Shown piece by piece: positions 25,719 through 36,050 of a stretch of DNA of 64,000 nt. The notes under the pieces were generated by a model, which was not told the origin of the DNA, searched no databases, and worked only from the letters and a program-made list of their open reading frames with translations. Numbering within the stretch: position 1 is the stretch's first letter; the number at the start of each line of letters is the position of its first letter. The translations under genes and the position numbers were made by a program. The DNA comes from Helicobacter enhydrae (GTDB taxonomy: Bacteria; Campylobacterota; Campylobacteria; Campylobacterales; Helicobacteraceae). Location of the stretch: NCBI RefSeq assembly GCF_001693335.1, contig NZ_CP016503.1, forward strand, positions 620,001 through 684,000, given 5' to 3'.

Positions 25719-26696
25719 TTGTCGGATTTACGCCTTATCGCGATTTTGGGAGGGAGTGGGAGTGGCAAGAGTGCATTGGGATTAGAGCTTGCACATCAAT
25801 TAGATTGTGAGATTTTTTCTCTTGATTCATTAAGTATCTACCGAGAAATCGATATCGCTTCAGCCAAACCCACACAAGCCGAACTTCAAGCGATCCACCA
25901 CTACGCAATCAATCATCTAAAACCCACAGAAGAAAACAATGCAATGTTGTTTCACTCACTTCTGCTAGAAGCCATCGCTCAAACCAAACACAAAGGCAAA
26001 GATACGCTCCTCATCATTGGGGGCTCTAGCTTTTATCTCAAAAGCATTCTTGGTGGGCTTTCTGCTATGCCCACGCTCACGACACAACAAAAACAAGAAA
26101 TCCATCAGCAAATCGCCCAGATTTCAAACCCTTATGAGTTTTTACTCTCCATTGATTCACAGACAACCATCAATCCAAAAGACAGCTATAGGGTTTGCAA
26201 GGCTTTGGAGATTTATTTTGCCACACACACCCCACCCACTCAATACTTCCAAGAAAATCCACAAAAGCCATTTTGCTATCCGATTGAAAAATACTCCCTC
26301 GCACTTGAACGCCAAGTGTTGAGAGAGCGAATCTCTCAACGCACTCAAGCAATGATTGCCAATGGGCTGATTGATGAAGTGCAAAACCTCATCAGAAACT
26401 ATGGCACCCACATCCAACCTGCCAATGCAATAGGAGTCAAAGAAACTATAGAATACCTATCTCAAACCCCGCTAAACCCCAAACCTACAATCATTGCACA
26501 AAATCTAGAGGAGCTAGGTTCTCTCATCTCAACCCACACAGCACAACTTGCCAAACGCCAAAACACTTTCAATCGGACACAATTTGGAGTGCCACTGCAC
26601 TGCAATCAATCGCCTGATCGCATATATGCAATCAGCGACATTGTCTATGGGAATCAACAAGAGCTTTATCAGCAAATCCTCTCTCAAGCCCGATAA
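25719..26696 (+). CDS. miaA: tRNA dimethylallyltransferase MiaA
   Basis: 325 residues. P-loop AILGGSGSGKSALGLELA, then DSLSIYREIDIASAKP (the family's D-S-xQ-Y-like prenyl-acceptor region) and IGGSSFYLKSILGG. MiaA adds dimethylallyl to A37 of tRNAs reading UNN codons. The only start that keeps the P-loop is TTG 25719, immediately after the proC stop and without a clear Shine-Dalgarno, so translation probably depends on re-initiation after proC. The 3' end overlaps the convergent symporter gene by 13 bp. Confidence 0.92.
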   Translation: MSDLRLIAILGGSGSGKSALGLELAHQLDCEIFSLDSLSIYREIDIASAKPTQAELQAIHHYAINHLKPTEENNAMLFHSLLLEAIAQTKHKGKDTLLIIGGSSFYLKSILGGLSAMPTLTTQQKQEIHQQIAQISNPYEFLLSIDSQTTINPKDSYRVCKALEIYFATHTPPTQYFQENPQKPFCYPIEKYSLALERQVLRERISQRTQAMIANGLIDEVQNLIRNYGTHIQPANAIGVKETIEYLSQTPLNPKPTIIAQNLEELGSLISTHTAQLAKRQNTFNRTQFGVPLHCNQSPDRIYAISDIVYGNQQELYQQILSQAR

Positions 26697-28069
26697 GCTT
26701 CTGTATCAAGAGTCCCCATCTCTTTGTCTGTAGCGATACTTGCCACCATTGCCCCACTCACATTGCTCATCGTTCTTGCCATATCAATCACAGGATCAAT
26801 CGCCAAAATCACAGCCAAGATTCCAAAATACTCTCCTAGCCCAAGCCCTGTCAAAACAATAGAAGCAGCCATAGTCGCAATCCCGGGAATCCCGGCAATT
26901 CCAATAGAAGCCACCACAGAAAGGATGACAATCATCACCCCTTGCGTCAAGCCTATCTCAATCCCCAACGCATTGTAGGCAAACACCCCAACCAATCCGC
27001 CAAAATACCCCGCACAGCCATTTGCTCCGATTGTGACTCCAAGCGTTGGAACAAACGAAGAGCTAACCGAACTCACCCCCATTTTGCCCTGCAAAGTCTG
27101 AATGCTCAAAGGCAAGATCGCCAAACTTGAACGCGAAGTAAAAGCCGTGATGAGTGCAGGAAGTGCTTTTCTAAAATAATGCAATGGATTTAATCCGTGC
27201 AACATCAAAATCACAGCGTGCATGACAAACACAAGCAAAGCACTCACATAAATCAAAGCGATAAACAACAACACAGGTTGCAAACTTGCAAAACCATATC
27301 TCATAAAAATCCCAGCAATCATCACCACGATTGCATAAGGCATCAAATAAATGATCAACATCGCCGTTTTCATCATCACAGAATGGAAAAACTCCACAAG
27401 TGCGACAAAGCTCTCATAGCCACGATGAGAAGCCCCCACACTTCGTGCAGAGATTGCAAAAATCAATGCAAACAGCACGATCCCAACGACTGCATTTGAA
27501 GACATACTTGTCACGATATTGTTGGGCATCAAACCCAAAAGGATTTGATTGAAAGACTGCACCTCTCTTGCTTGTTTCACGCCATTTTCTATCATCATTC
27601 CAAGCCCCAAATCTGTGTAATAAGCCAAAGTTACGCCGATAGCTGAAGCACAGCCTGTGCTCAAAAGCAACCAAAACAAACTACGCCCAAACAATGAAGG
27701 AAGTTTCACATCAGCACTTAGGGTGATCATCACATACAAGACACCCACAAACACGATAGGCACGATCAGCAATTTGAGCAAACTCACAAAAAGTTGTGCG
27801 AAGAAATTGAGCCAAGTGTATGTTTCAAAAAACCAATGCAGTTCTATGCTACTCTGTGCTTCAGTCACGCCACCTTGAGGGAAATTGGCAAAATATTGCA
27901 AAGCCACCCCCAAACACGCACCCAACAAAAGCCCCAAAAACATTCTTTTGGAAAAACTAAGTTTTTCTCTCAAAACAAACAAAATCCCAAAAATCCCAAA
28001 AAGCACTATCAAAGACAATAGCGTTTGGATATATGAAATCAAAAAAAAGCGTTGTAAAAACAAATCCAT
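26684..28069 (-). CDS. Dicarboxylate/amino acid:cation symporter (cystine-transporter-like)
   Basis: A 461-residue DAACS-family inner-membrane protein. The second half contains the re-entrant/substrate motifs: AFTSRSSLAILPLSIQTL, GVTIGANGCAGYFGG and the last conserved helix region DPVIDMARTMSNVSGAM. The SRSSLA variant and overall shape are closest to TcyP/YhcL-type L-cystine symporters rather than glutamate carriers, but the substrate is inferred. ATG 28069 is preceded by AGGAGT. Confidence 0.85.
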   Translation of the reverse strand: MDLFLQRFFLISYIQTLLSLIVLFGIFGILFVLREKLSFSKRMFLGLLLGACLGVALQYFANFPQGGVTEAQSSIELHWFFETYTWLNFFAQLFVSLLKLLIVPIVFVGVLYVMITLSADVKLPSLFGRSLFWLLLSTGCASAIGVTLAYYTDLGLGMMIENGVKQAREVQSFNQILLGLMPNNIVTSMSSNAVVGIVLFALIFAISARSVGASHRGYESFVALVEFFHSVMMKTAMLIIYLMPYAIVVMIAGIFMRYGFASLQPVLLFIALIYVSALLVFVMHAVILMLHGLNPLHYFRKALPALITAFTSRSSLAILPLSIQTLQGKMGVSSVSSSFVPTLGVTIGANGCAGYFGGLVGVFAYNALGIEIGLTQGVMIVILSVVASIGIAGIPGIATMAASIVLTGLGLGEYFGILAVILAIDPVIDMARTMSNVSGAMVASIATDKEMGTLDTEAYRA

Positions 28070-28124
28070 ATTTACTCCTCTGTTTGGCTTAAACTAAGCC
28101 TGAATCAAAATTGTGCATTTTATC

Positions 28125-28961
28125 CTAAAATGACGCAACAAACCCCCGATCGTGTCCGCTCAAATCGCGAAAAAACTCAAGGTCGGTGCTTCCATTGAGG
28201 GCTTCTTGCATTCTTGCACGCTGATCATAGCCCATCTCACAAGCCAAAAATCGCACCCCACATCTCTCCCTCATCGCAATAATCTCTAGCAATATCTCAT
28301 CGCCACGCTCCCCACCAAACAATGCTTCTCTAGGCTCGTGCAAAACCTTTTTGTCTAGAGGATAATCCAAAGCGATATAAGGAGGATTGGAGATGATCAA
28401 ATCAATATCTTGCAACCCACACTCCTCCTGCAAAACATCTCGCTGGATCAGAGTGATTCTTGATGAGAGAGTGGAATCTAAGCTAGAAAACTTCTGGATA
28501 TTTTGTTGTGTGAGCTTGATCGCCAAAGGATTAATATCACTGCCCACCACCTCCAAATGAGGACATAGCAATGCAAGGGTGATACACAACACACCGCTCC
28601 CAACCCCTAGCTCAAAGACTTTTTTGAGCCGATGTTGATCCACCAAAACACGCACCTTCTCAAGCAAAATCTCTGTTTCAGGTCTTGGGATCAACACTCC
28701 CTTAGTGATACAAAACTCATAATCATAAAAACTCACAACGCCACTCAAATACTCGATGGGCTCCCCCTCCCTAGCTTGTAAAACAAAGCTTTGGTATCTC
28801 TCCCATTCTTGAGGAGTGAGTCTCTGATCATCAAAAGTATGCAAAAACACCCTATCTTTTTGCAAAACACTCGCTAGTAAAATCTCACTCTCTAGCCTCG
28901 GACGCTCACTCAAAAGAGTATCTGCCCCCCATTTCAATGCTTCTTTGATACTAAATGGCAT
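28125..28961 (-). CDS. prmC: Release factor glutamine methyltransferase PrmC
   Basis: 278 residues. A small helical N-terminal domain recognises release factor; the methyltransferase domain has SAM motif VFELGVGSGVLCITLAL near residue 115 and catalytic LIISNPPYIALDYP near residue 185. It methylates the GGQ glutamine of RF1 and RF2. Overlaps the upstream protease gene by 11 bp. Confidence 0.95.
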   Translation of the reverse strand: MPFSIKEALKWGADTLLSERPRLESEILLASVLQKDRVFLHTFDDQRLTPQEWERYQSFVLQAREGEPIEYLSGVVSFYDYEFCITKGVLIPRPETEILLEKVRVLVDQHRLKKVFELGVGSGVLCITLALLCPHLEVVGSDINPLAIKLTQQNIQKFSSLDSTLSSRITLIQRDVLQEECGLQDIDLIISNPPYIALDYPLDKKVLHEPREALFGGERGDEILLEIIAMRERCGVRFLACEMGYDQRARMQEALNGSTDLEFFRDLSGHDRGFVASF

Positions 28962-30168
28962 AATCCAAAGCTTTTAGACGCTCTAGCAATGGTGGGTGGG
29001 TGTAATAGAAAAATATATAGGCACGATGAGAGCTTGGGAATGATTTGTTCTCATTGACAATCCTCACCAACGCCTCTCCCAACGCCCTTTTGGAAGCTAG
29101 AGAGGATCCAAATGCGTCCGCACGATATTCTGCTTTTCTTGAGAAAAATCCAGCGATTGGCAAAAACCAAAAAAACACAATCGGAGCAACCAACATCATA
29201 ACCACCAAAATATTGGCACTATGGCGATGCAAACCCAACTCCTCAAACAACTCTACAGGGAAATGCCCTACCAAGAAAAAAATCGCGAAAATAAACACAG
29301 CCATAATCCCTAGACTTTTCAATGTATCACGATAATAATAATGCCCCAACTCGTGTCCCAAAATCGCCAAAAGCCCATCAGAGCTAATCTTGTCTAGCAA
29401 AGTATCAAACAGCACCACACGCTTACTGCGACCAAATCCACCAAAATAAGCATTCAATCGCCCGTCCCTTTTGCTCGCATCCATCACAAAAATCCCACTA
29501 CTTCTGAATCCAACTTTGTGCAACAACTCCTCAATGCGTTCTTTCAATACGGGGTCTTTGAGTGGTGTAAATTTGTTGAAAATAGGTGCAATCAATGTCG
29601 GATAGATAAAGTTGGCAAGAAATACAAACAGCCAAGCGACAAGAGCTCCTAGACACCACCACATCTCAAAACGCACAATCACTGAAACAAGGAGATAAAA
29701 AATAATGCTCCCAAGCAGAAAAAGCACAAAAGCACTCTTGAGCATATCGCTGATGAAATTGCCAAAGGTTTGCTTACTAAATCCAAAACGCCTATCTAGC
29801 ACCATTTCTTGATAATACCTAAAAGGCAAAGTTGCGATTTGCCCCACAAACACAAACAGCAAAATCACTGCGACGCAGTTGAGATTGCGACCGCCGGGTA
29901 TATGCAACGAAGCGATCACATCATTGATCCACTCCAAGCCCCAAAACACCCAAAAAGCAAAAAGTCCAAACCCCCACAAATGCTCGATATTTTGGAAACG
30001 CAATTTTGCAAGGGCGTATTCTCCCGCCTGTTGATAGTCTTTTGCATTCATCAATACGGGGGGATTCTGCAATTCTCGTGCAATATAATTGTGCTGTAGA
30101 TAATTGACAACAAAAACAGGGGCAAGGTAGAAAACCCCATAAGCCAAAACTAGCCAATACTCCAACAT
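28951..30168 (-). CDS. M48 family membrane zinc metalloprotease (CAAX protease Ste24-like)
   Basis: 405 residues with about seven membrane helices and the zinc site LLAILGHELGHYYYRDTLKS (HExxH at about residue 278) plus the third-ligand segment SRKAEYRADAFGSSLA near residue 345. The NAYFGGFGRSKRVVLFDTLL segment before HExxH is typical of the Ste24/HtpX group. It probably cleaves membrane proteins in quality control; the natural substrate is unknown. Confidence 0.9.
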   Translation of the reverse strand: MLEYWLVLAYGVFYLAPVFVVNYLQHNYIARELQNPPVLMNAKDYQQAGEYALAKLRFQNIEHLWGFGLFAFWVFWGLEWINDVIASLHIPGGRNLNCVAVILLFVFVGQIATLPFRYYQEMVLDRRFGFSKQTFGNFISDMLKSAFVLFLLGSIIFYLLVSVIVRFEMWWCLGALVAWLFVFLANFIYPTLIAPIFNKFTPLKDPVLKERIEELLHKVGFRSSGIFVMDASKRDGRLNAYFGGFGRSKRVVLFDTLLDKISSDGLLAILGHELGHYYYRDTLKSLGIMAVFIFAIFFLVGHFPVELFEELGLHRHSANILVVMMLVAPIVFFWFLPIAGFFSRKAEYRADAFGSSLASKRALGEALVRIVNENKSFPSSHRAYIFFYYTHPPLLERLKALDYAI

Positions 30169-30214
30169 TTGCTTTGTTCCTCGTTTAATATTTCTTTAAA
30201 TTTTGGTTATGCGG

Positions 30215-30916
30215 CTAATCATACAGAGTTTTTGTTTTTGTTAGATAAACAAAAAGATAAAGAATCGGGGTATCTAGCACAGAAAGAATAAAAAATATCA
30301 GATAGCTTGAGAGGGCGATTTGCAAAATCACATCCAAAGGATAGATTCCATAAAATGCCCCAAAGCTAAACAAAAGGGTGTTTAGGAGCTGGGAAATAAG
30401 CGTAGAGCCATTATTACGCAACCAAAGCCCCCTGCTTCTATTGTGCCAAATCCTCTCGCTCAAATCCCACCAAAAATGATAGAGCCACACATCGACATAA
30501 GAGGCGATAGCAAACACAAGCAATGAGGCGATGATGATCCGTGGGGTATTGGCAAAAATAGATTCAAAATGCTGGAGGTTTTGCACATCTTGCATTGTAT
30601 AAAACAACCAAAGTTGTGAAAAAATCAAAAACAAAGCATTGGCAAAAATCCCGATTTTCACCACGCGTTTGGCACTTTCTTTGCCATAGATTTCACTCAA
30701 AACATCAGTGATCAAAAAAGTCGAGGCAAACAGCACATTGCCTAGAGTCTGCTCTATCCCAAATGCACGCACCAAAATCATCACTTCGATATTGGCAACG
30801 ATACTTGCAAACACCATAAACCCCACCAACCCCTCTTTGCCACACCATTGGTGCAATGCCAAAAGTGCAGAATATGTCAGCAACACACTCAAAATCAAAA
30901 GTATCTCATTAGACAT
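30215..30916 (-). CDS. Queuosine precursor transporter (YhhQ/VUT family)
   Basis: A 233-residue, roughly six-helix inner-membrane protein. Family signatures: NVLFASTFLITDVLSEIYGK with the conserved Asp and Glu of helix 3, and YVDVWLYHFWWDLSERIW. YhhQ proteins import queuosine precursors such as preQ0/preQ1 or queuine. The start is ATG 30916, overlapping the upstream radical SAM stop as TGATG, so the two are translationally coupled. Confidence 0.88.
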   Translation of the reverse strand: MSNEILLILSVLLTYSALLALHQWCGKEGLVGFMVFASIVANIEVMILVRAFGIEQTLGNVLFASTFLITDVLSEIYGKESAKRVVKIGIFANALFLIFSQLWLFYTMQDVQNLQHFESIFANTPRIIIASLLVFAIASYVDVWLYHFWWDLSERIWHNRSRGLWLRNNGSTLISQLLNTLLFSFGAFYGIYPLDVILQIALSSYLIFFILSVLDTPILYLFVYLTKTKTLYD

Positions 30917-31596
30917 CAACCCACTCCAAAATCTGTATTTTCTAGCAATATATCAATACGCGGATTGTCCCAATACATCGGTAGAATCTCTGCTTTGAAC
31001 TCTGCGATCACAGCTTGATTGGCACGCATTTTGGAATTATCACACATCACATTCAAACAGATTCGATCAAAATACCTAAGCCCCAATTCTATATCTTGAG
31101 CAATCATCGCTAGGCTTTGCCCCTCCACACCAATCAACAGATTTGCCTCATCAAAGTCTTGAGCAATGACACTTGGCTCACTTTCTTTGATCCCTTTGTT
31201 TAGCACCCTCTCACGCAAATCCACATCAAAGCTTTCAATGCCGATTTTGATCCTCACTTGAGATTCTCCAAAAAACTCCTTGAGCCTTGCGATCTCCTTG
31301 CGATAGAGATAATGACACTCAAAAATCAAAGTATGGATCCCCACTCTTTTGGCAACCACTCTGATATGTTCCAAAGTCTCTTGATCTAGCTCATTGAAAC
31401 TTCCCGAATTGATCACCTCAAGCACCCCGTATTTTCCCTCAACTTGATTGAGCACTTGCATATTGATAGAAGTCGCCTCTTGGCTCACATCAAGATAATA
31501 ATCACAAAAACGACAGCCTTTGTAAGCACACCCCCTCCCCTGCAACAAAACAATCTCTCGTTTATGCTTGAAATCAATCACGCCATAGCGTTTCAT
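30916..31596 (-). CDS. Radical SAM protein with a CX4CX2C cluster motif
   Basis: 226 residues. LLQGRGCAYKGCRFCDYY near the N-terminus carries the cluster cysteines, but spaced CX4CX2C rather than the usual CX3CX2C. Downstream, VINSGSFNELDQETLEHI and IKIGIESFDVDLRERVLNKG match radical SAM barrel strands, including the ribose/GxIxGxxE-like region. No extra C-terminal cluster domain. Immediate coupling to a queuosine-precursor transporter suggests a role in queuosine salvage or modification. A radical SAM queuosine lyase (QueL) is known in clostridia, but homology to it is only a guess. Start taken at ATG 31596; TTG 31614 possible. Confidence 0.8.
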   Translation of the reverse strand: MKRYGVIDFKHKREIVLLQGRGCAYKGCRFCDYYLDVSQEATSINMQVLNQVEGKYGVLEVINSGSFNELDQETLEHIRVVAKRVGIHTLIFECHYLYRKEIARLKEFFGESQVRIKIGIESFDVDLRERVLNKGIKESEPSVIAQDFDEANLLIGVEGQSLAMIAQDIELGLRYFDRICLNVMCDNSKMRANQAVIAEFKAEILPMYWDNPRIDILLENTDFGVG

Positions 31597-31724
31597 TTGC
31601 CCTAAACCTCTCAATGAAATAAATCAAATTCTACCCAAAACACAAAAAAGACAAAAATTAAAACACTTTTTAAACATCATTACACTAAACTTTTGATTTT
31701 ATTTTTAAGGTATGAGGGAATACA

Positions 31725-33347
31725 ATGAATCAAAAAACTAAATACATTTTTGTGACCGGAGGAGTGCTAAGCTCTCTTGGCAAAGGTATCACTTCTTCTT
31801 CTATCGCAACGCTTCTCAAGCACTCCAACTTCGAAGTCTCAATCTTAAAAATCGATCCATACATCAACCTAGATCCCGGCACGATGAGTCCTCTAGAGCA
31901 CGGAGAGGTGTTTGTCACTCAAGATGGTGCAGAGACAGATCTAGACATCGGACACTATGAGCGTTTTCTCGACAAAAATCTAAGCAGAGAAAACAACTTC
32001 ACAACAGGGCAAGTCTATCTCTCTGTCATCGAGAAAGAAAGGCGTGGAGAATATCTAGGCAAAACGATTCAAATCGTCCCACATATCGTAGATGAAATCA
32101 AACAACGCATCCGCTCCGTCGGACAACAAAGCGATTTTTTGGTCGTAGAGATCGGTGGAACGGTTGGTGATATGGAGAGTATGCCCTATCTTGAGGCGAT
32201 TCGCCAGATGAAGCAGGATTTGGGAGATCAAAGGGTGCTCAATATCCATGTGACTCTTGTGCCATACATCAAAACAGCCGAAGAGCTCAAAACCAAACCC
32301 ACACAGCATTCCGTGCAGGAGCTAAGACGCATTGGTATCAATCCCCAAATCATTGTCGCACGCTCTGAAAAACCCCTCACTCAAGAGCTGAAGCAAAAAA
32401 TCGCTTTGAGTTGTGGTATCGCCAATGATAGTGTCATCGTCGCAGAAGACGCAAAGAGTATCTATCAAGTTCCCCTCAATTTCTTGCAAGAGGACATTCT
32501 CACCCCAATTGCGCGCAACTTTGCTATGCCTCCATTCTCGCCAAATATGCAAGAGTGGGGTGCGTTGGTGCAAAAAATCATCGCACCCAAACAAAGCGTG
32601 AAAATCGGCTTTGTGGGCAAATACCTCACCCTCAAAGAATCTTACAAATCACTCACAGAAGCCCTAATCCACGCAGGAGCAAACCTCGATACAAAAATCG
32701 AAATCCAATGGATTGATAGTCAAGACTTAGAAAAAGGCTCACTAGATACATTACATCAAGTCGATGGTATCCTCATCCCCGGAGGGTTTGGAGAGCGTGG
32801 GATCGAGGGCAAAATCAAAGCCATTGAGTTTGCAAGAGTCCATCAGATCCCATTCCTTGGGATTTGTCTTGGTATGCAGCTTAGCCTTATTGAGTTTGCG
32901 CGCAATGTTTTGGGTATCAAAGACGCCACTTCAAGCGAGTTTGATCCTCAAACCCCCTCACCTATCATCTATATGATTGAAGACTTCATCGATCAAGAGG
33001 GATGTCAGCAAATCCGCACCCACACCTCCCCACTTGGAGGCACGATGAGGCTAGGCGAATATGAGTGCCACCTCAAAGAAAACAGCAAACTCAAATCCGC
33101 CTATCATCAAGCCCCAACAGCCAAAGAACGCCACAGACACCGCTACGAAGCCAATCCTAAATATCGCCAAATGCTTGAAAATGCAGGGATGATCATCAGT
33201 GGCGAGAGTGATGGGTTGATTGAGGCAGTAGAGCTCCAAGACCACCCTTGGTTTGTCGCCGTGCAATTCCACCCAGAATTCACCTCAAGACTGCAAAGCC
33301 CCAATCCAATCATTTTAGAGTTTGTCAAACAATCTTTGAAGCAATGA
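31725..33347 (+). CDS. pyrG: CTP synthase
   Basis: 540 residues. N-terminal synthetase domain beginning [20 protein letters not shown] with the P-loop; C-terminal class I glutamine amidotransferase with nucleophile Cys in [18 protein letters not shown] and His-Glu in [10 protein letters not shown]. It makes CTP from UTP, ATP and glutamine. The ATGA overlap couples it to recJ. Confidence 0.97.
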   Translation: MNQKTKYIFVTGGVLSSLGKGITSSSIATLLKHSNFEVSILKIDPYINLDPGTMSPLEHGEVFVTQDGAETDLDIGHYERFLDKNLSRENNFTTGQVYLSVIEKERRGEYLGKTIQIVPHIVDEIKQRIRSVGQQSDFLVVEIGGTVGDMESMPYLEAIRQMKQDLGDQRVLNIHVTLVPYIKTAEELKTKPTQHSVQELRRIGINPQIIVARSEKPLTQELKQKIALSCGIANDSVIVAEDAKSIYQVPLNFLQEDILTPIARNFAMPPFSPNMQEWGALVQKIIAPKQSVKIGFVGKYLTLKESYKSLTEALIHAGANLDTKIEIQWIDSQDLEKGSLDTLHQVDGILIPGGFGERGIEGKIKAIEFARVHQIPFLGICLGMQLSLIEFARNVLGIKDATSSEFDPQTPSPIIYMIEDFIDQEGCQQIRTHTSPLGGTMRLGEYECHLKENSKLKSAYHQAPTAKERHRHRYEANPKYRQMLENAGMIISGESDGLIEAVELQDHPWFVAVQFHPEFTSRLQSPNPIILEFVKQSLKQ

Positions 33348-34858
33348 TTGGCACATTTCAAGAGCTAGAATCCCATCTAGCCTCACATCTCCAAAACATC
33401 ACCGACCTCCCTCTCTCCTCACTCCCCCACCCTTTTGAGCTTGAAAATGTCAAAGAAGCGTCAGAAGCCATTGCGCAAGCAATCCAAAAGCAACAAAAGA
33501 TTCTAATCGTGGGGGACTATGACGCTGATGGCATTCTCTCCACCGCCCTAATGGTTACTTTTTTCAAACAAATAGGGATCAAACATTTCTCCTATACCAT
33601 TCCACATCGATTTAACGATGGCTATGGGATCTCTATCCCTATTTTAGAACGCAATGAAGCAGATCTCATCATCACCGTGGATAATGGTATCACCGCCACA
33701 GATGTGGCTCAATATTGCAAAGCACAAGGCAAAACCCTCATCATCACCGACCACCATTCCCCCAAAGAGATTCTCCCTGACGCACTCATCATCAACCCTC
33801 AAGTGAGTGGATTTGCCCAAAAAGAAATCTGTGGGTGCTTCGTAGCGTGGTATGTGTGTGCAGGGCTCAAAGCCACATTGCAAAGCTCAATCGATCTCAC
33901 GCCTTTTCTTGAGTTTGTCAGCATTGCCACCATTTCAGACATAATGCCCCTCACCGCACTCAATCGCACAATCCTCAAAAAAGGCTTATCCCTCCTCAAT
34001 GCCCCGCATTTTGCTTTTGCCCAACTTCTCCTGCAGAAATACGGCTCAATCGATGAGGAATGTATCGGGTTTTTTATCGCCCCTCTTTTAAACGCCTCAG
34101 GCAGAATGGCAGACACCCAAAAAGCCCTTGATTTCTTGTTTAGCCAAGACATCCACGAAGCCCAAAAGCATTTTGAGGCTCTCCAAGCACTCAACACCCA
34201 ACGCAAAGAAATCCAAAAAGCCCTCTTCATCGAAGCCAAACATCATCTCCACGAGACCCGAGAATGCGTAGTCGCCTATGGCACGGGGTGGCATGAGGGA
34301 GTGTTGGGAATCTTGGCAAACCAACTTTTGGAGCAATACCAAAAGCCCACTTTTGTTTTGACCCAAAAAGATGGATCTTACAAAGGCAGTGGGCGTGGAG
34401 TGGATGGAGTGGATTTACCCGCTAGTCTCAATGCCTTGCAAGACATTTGCAACTTTGGTGGGCATTGCAAGGCAGTGGGGCTTGAGGTTTTTGATATTGA
34501 GCAGTTTTGCACAAGGTTTCAAGCCATACGCTCCCAGCACCCCCTCAAACAAGGGTGCGATCCTGTATTTCACATTTCCCCCACACTTCTCACCGCAGAG
34601 CTTTTGGCACTTTTGCAACGCTATGGACCTTATGGAGAGGGCTACCCCCAACCAAGTTTCACATTGCCACCCCTCCCAATCCTTGAGCAAAAACTCATCG
34701 GCAAAGAAAAAAACCACACCCAATTCACCCTCCAAACCCCCAAACCTATCAAGGTTTTGGCGTTTTTCCAAACCCTTGATACTTTGGATTTTGCACAAGC
34801 AAGGTTTTATGCCAAACGCGACGCCTATCAGCCCATAGTCTTGCATCTCAAACCCTAA
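33344..34858 (+). CDS. recJ: Single-stranded-DNA-specific exonuclease RecJ
   Basis: 504 residues from ATG 33344 (ATGA overlap with pyrG). DHH-family motifs: [27 protein letters not shown] and, in the DHHA1 part, [13 protein letters not shown] and [12 protein letters not shown]. It degrades 5' single strands in repair and recombination. Somewhat shorter than E. coli RecJ, as usual in this group. Confidence 0.93.
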   Translation: MIGTFQELESHLASHLQNITDLPLSSLPHPFELENVKEASEAIAQAIQKQQKILIVGDYDADGILSTALMVTFFKQIGIKHFSYTIPHRFNDGYGISIPILERNEADLIITVDNGITATDVAQYCKAQGKTLIITDHHSPKEILPDALIINPQVSGFAQKEICGCFVAWYVCAGLKATLQSSIDLTPFLEFVSIATISDIMPLTALNRTILKKGLSLLNAPHFAFAQLLLQKYGSIDEECIGFFIAPLLNASGRMADTQKALDFLFSQDIHEAQKHFEALQALNTQRKEIQKALFIEAKHHLHETRECVVAYGTGWHEGVLGILANQLLEQYQKPTFVLTQKDGSYKGSGRGVDGVDLPASLNALQDICNFGGHCKAVGLEVFDIEQFCTRFQAIRSQHPLKQGCDPVFHISPTLLTAELLALLQRYGPYGEGYPQPSFTLPPLPILEQKLIGKEKNHTQFTLQTPKPIKVLAFFQTLDTLDFAQARFYAKRDAYQPIVLHLKP

Positions 34859-35772
34859 TGTCTTTCATCTGGCACACCTACCATATCAACACCCCCACCA
34901 AAAGCTTCTTGTGGCTCATACAAACCCTCAAATGCTCCCAAAAAGAAGCTCAAAGAATCCTAGACAAATGCCGTCTTGTGCAAAACGGGATCCCTATCCA
35001 CAAATCCCAAATCATCAGCGGAGAAGTCAAACTGCTAGAGTTTCGCCCCCAAACTCTCCAAATCCCCAAAATCCTACAAACCCCCTATTTTGTCATCTAT
35101 GACAAACCCCACCAGCTCCTCACCCACCCCAAAGGGATCCACCAACACCTAAGCCTTTGTGATAGCCTCAAAGCCGAATTTGGCAATGGTGCCAATCCGA
35201 TTCATCGATTGGATTTTGAGACAAGAGGGCTTGTGCTGTGCGGAATCGACAAAAAATACGAGAGTGCGTTGAAAGCGTTGTTTGAAACCAACCAAGTGCA
35301 AAAAACCTATATCGCACGCGTGAGGGGACATCTCACAGAGGCACGGCTCATCGACGCCCCTATCCTCGTCCCACCCAAAGACAAAAAATCCAAAAACCTT
35401 GCTATCAGATCTAGTATCTCCCCTCTTGGCAAACCCTCACAAACCCACATCACCCCACTCCGATACGACCCCGACACAGACACCACACTACTTGAAGTCC
35501 GCCCCATCACAGGCAGGACACACCAAATCCGCCTACATCTCCACTCTATCCAGCACCCAATACTAGGGGATCCACTCTATGGTAGCTCCGACACAGACTC
35601 TATGGCTTTTCTAGACAATGGTATGAGCACAGAGGAGAGGGCACACCACTTCGGATCATCGTATCTGCACCTTTGGGCTTATGGGTTGGAGTTTGGTATC
35701 TTTGGGAGAGAGTATAAAATATTTTTGAACTCTTGCTATGATTGCATTTTTTATCCAAAGGATCTCACATGA
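34858..35772 (+). CDS. RluA-family pseudouridine synthase
   Basis: 304 residues. S4-like N-terminal region (SFLWLIQTLKCSQKEAQRIL), then catalytic GANPIHRLDFETRGLVLCGI with the invariant Asp, and the family's RPITGRTHQIRLHLHSI segment. It isomerises uridines in rRNA or tRNA; the site cannot be assigned. Starts in a TAATG overlap with recJ. Near residue 245 an insertion (SSDTDSMAFLDNGMSTEER) lengthens the loop after DPLYG. Confidence 0.88.
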   Translation: MSFIWHTYHINTPTKSFLWLIQTLKCSQKEAQRILDKCRLVQNGIPIHKSQIISGEVKLLEFRPQTLQIPKILQTPYFVIYDKPHQLLTHPKGIHQHLSLCDSLKAEFGNGANPIHRLDFETRGLVLCGIDKKYESALKALFETNQVQKTYIARVRGHLTEARLIDAPILVPPKDKKSKNLAIRSSISPLGKPSQTHITPLRYDPDTDTTLLEVRPITGRTHQIRLHLHSIQHPILGDPLYGSSDTDSMAFLDNGMSTEERAHHFGSSYLHLWAYGLEFGIFGREYKIFLNSCYDCIFYPKDLT

Positions 35773-36050
35773 AAATCGCTCTTTTGTTTATACTTGCCAC
35801 TTTGGCATACACACAAGAAGACTCCTATCTCAAACAAGCTCAAGAAGTCTATCAACAACAAGTAGAAGAGGCAAAAAAACTCTACGAACAATCACTCAAA
35901 AAGGCTGATGAGATCTACAACAAAAGCCTCAAAGAAAACATCTCCGACATCAAAGAGGGTGCCAAAGGCTTCTATGACAATTACCTCAAAGACAATCTCA
36001 AAGAACTCCAAAAAGAAAGTGAGGAGCTATACAACAAACTCACAGAGTGA
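35769..36050 (+). CDS. Small secreted coiled-coil protein
   Basis: 93 residues from ATG 35769 (AAAGGA upstream; ATGA overlap with the pseudouridine synthase). Signal peptide KIALLFILATLAYT, then a highly charged helix with 7- to 14-residue periodicity and regularly spaced Tyr (LYEQSLKKADEIYNKSLKE). No Cys. Function unknown; a periplasmic oligomeric helix bundle is likely. The 3' end overlaps the convergent nuclease gene as annotated. Confidence 0.65.
   Translation: MKIALLFILATLAYTQEDSYLKQAQEVYQQQVEEAKKLYEQSLKKADEIYNKSLKENISDIKEGAKGFYDNYLKDNLKELQKESEELYNKLTE

Noticed and set aside
33248-33344. Longer recJ start inside pyrG
   Set aside because: ATG 33344 in an ATGA overlap is the natural coupled start; upstream residues come from the pyrG overlap.
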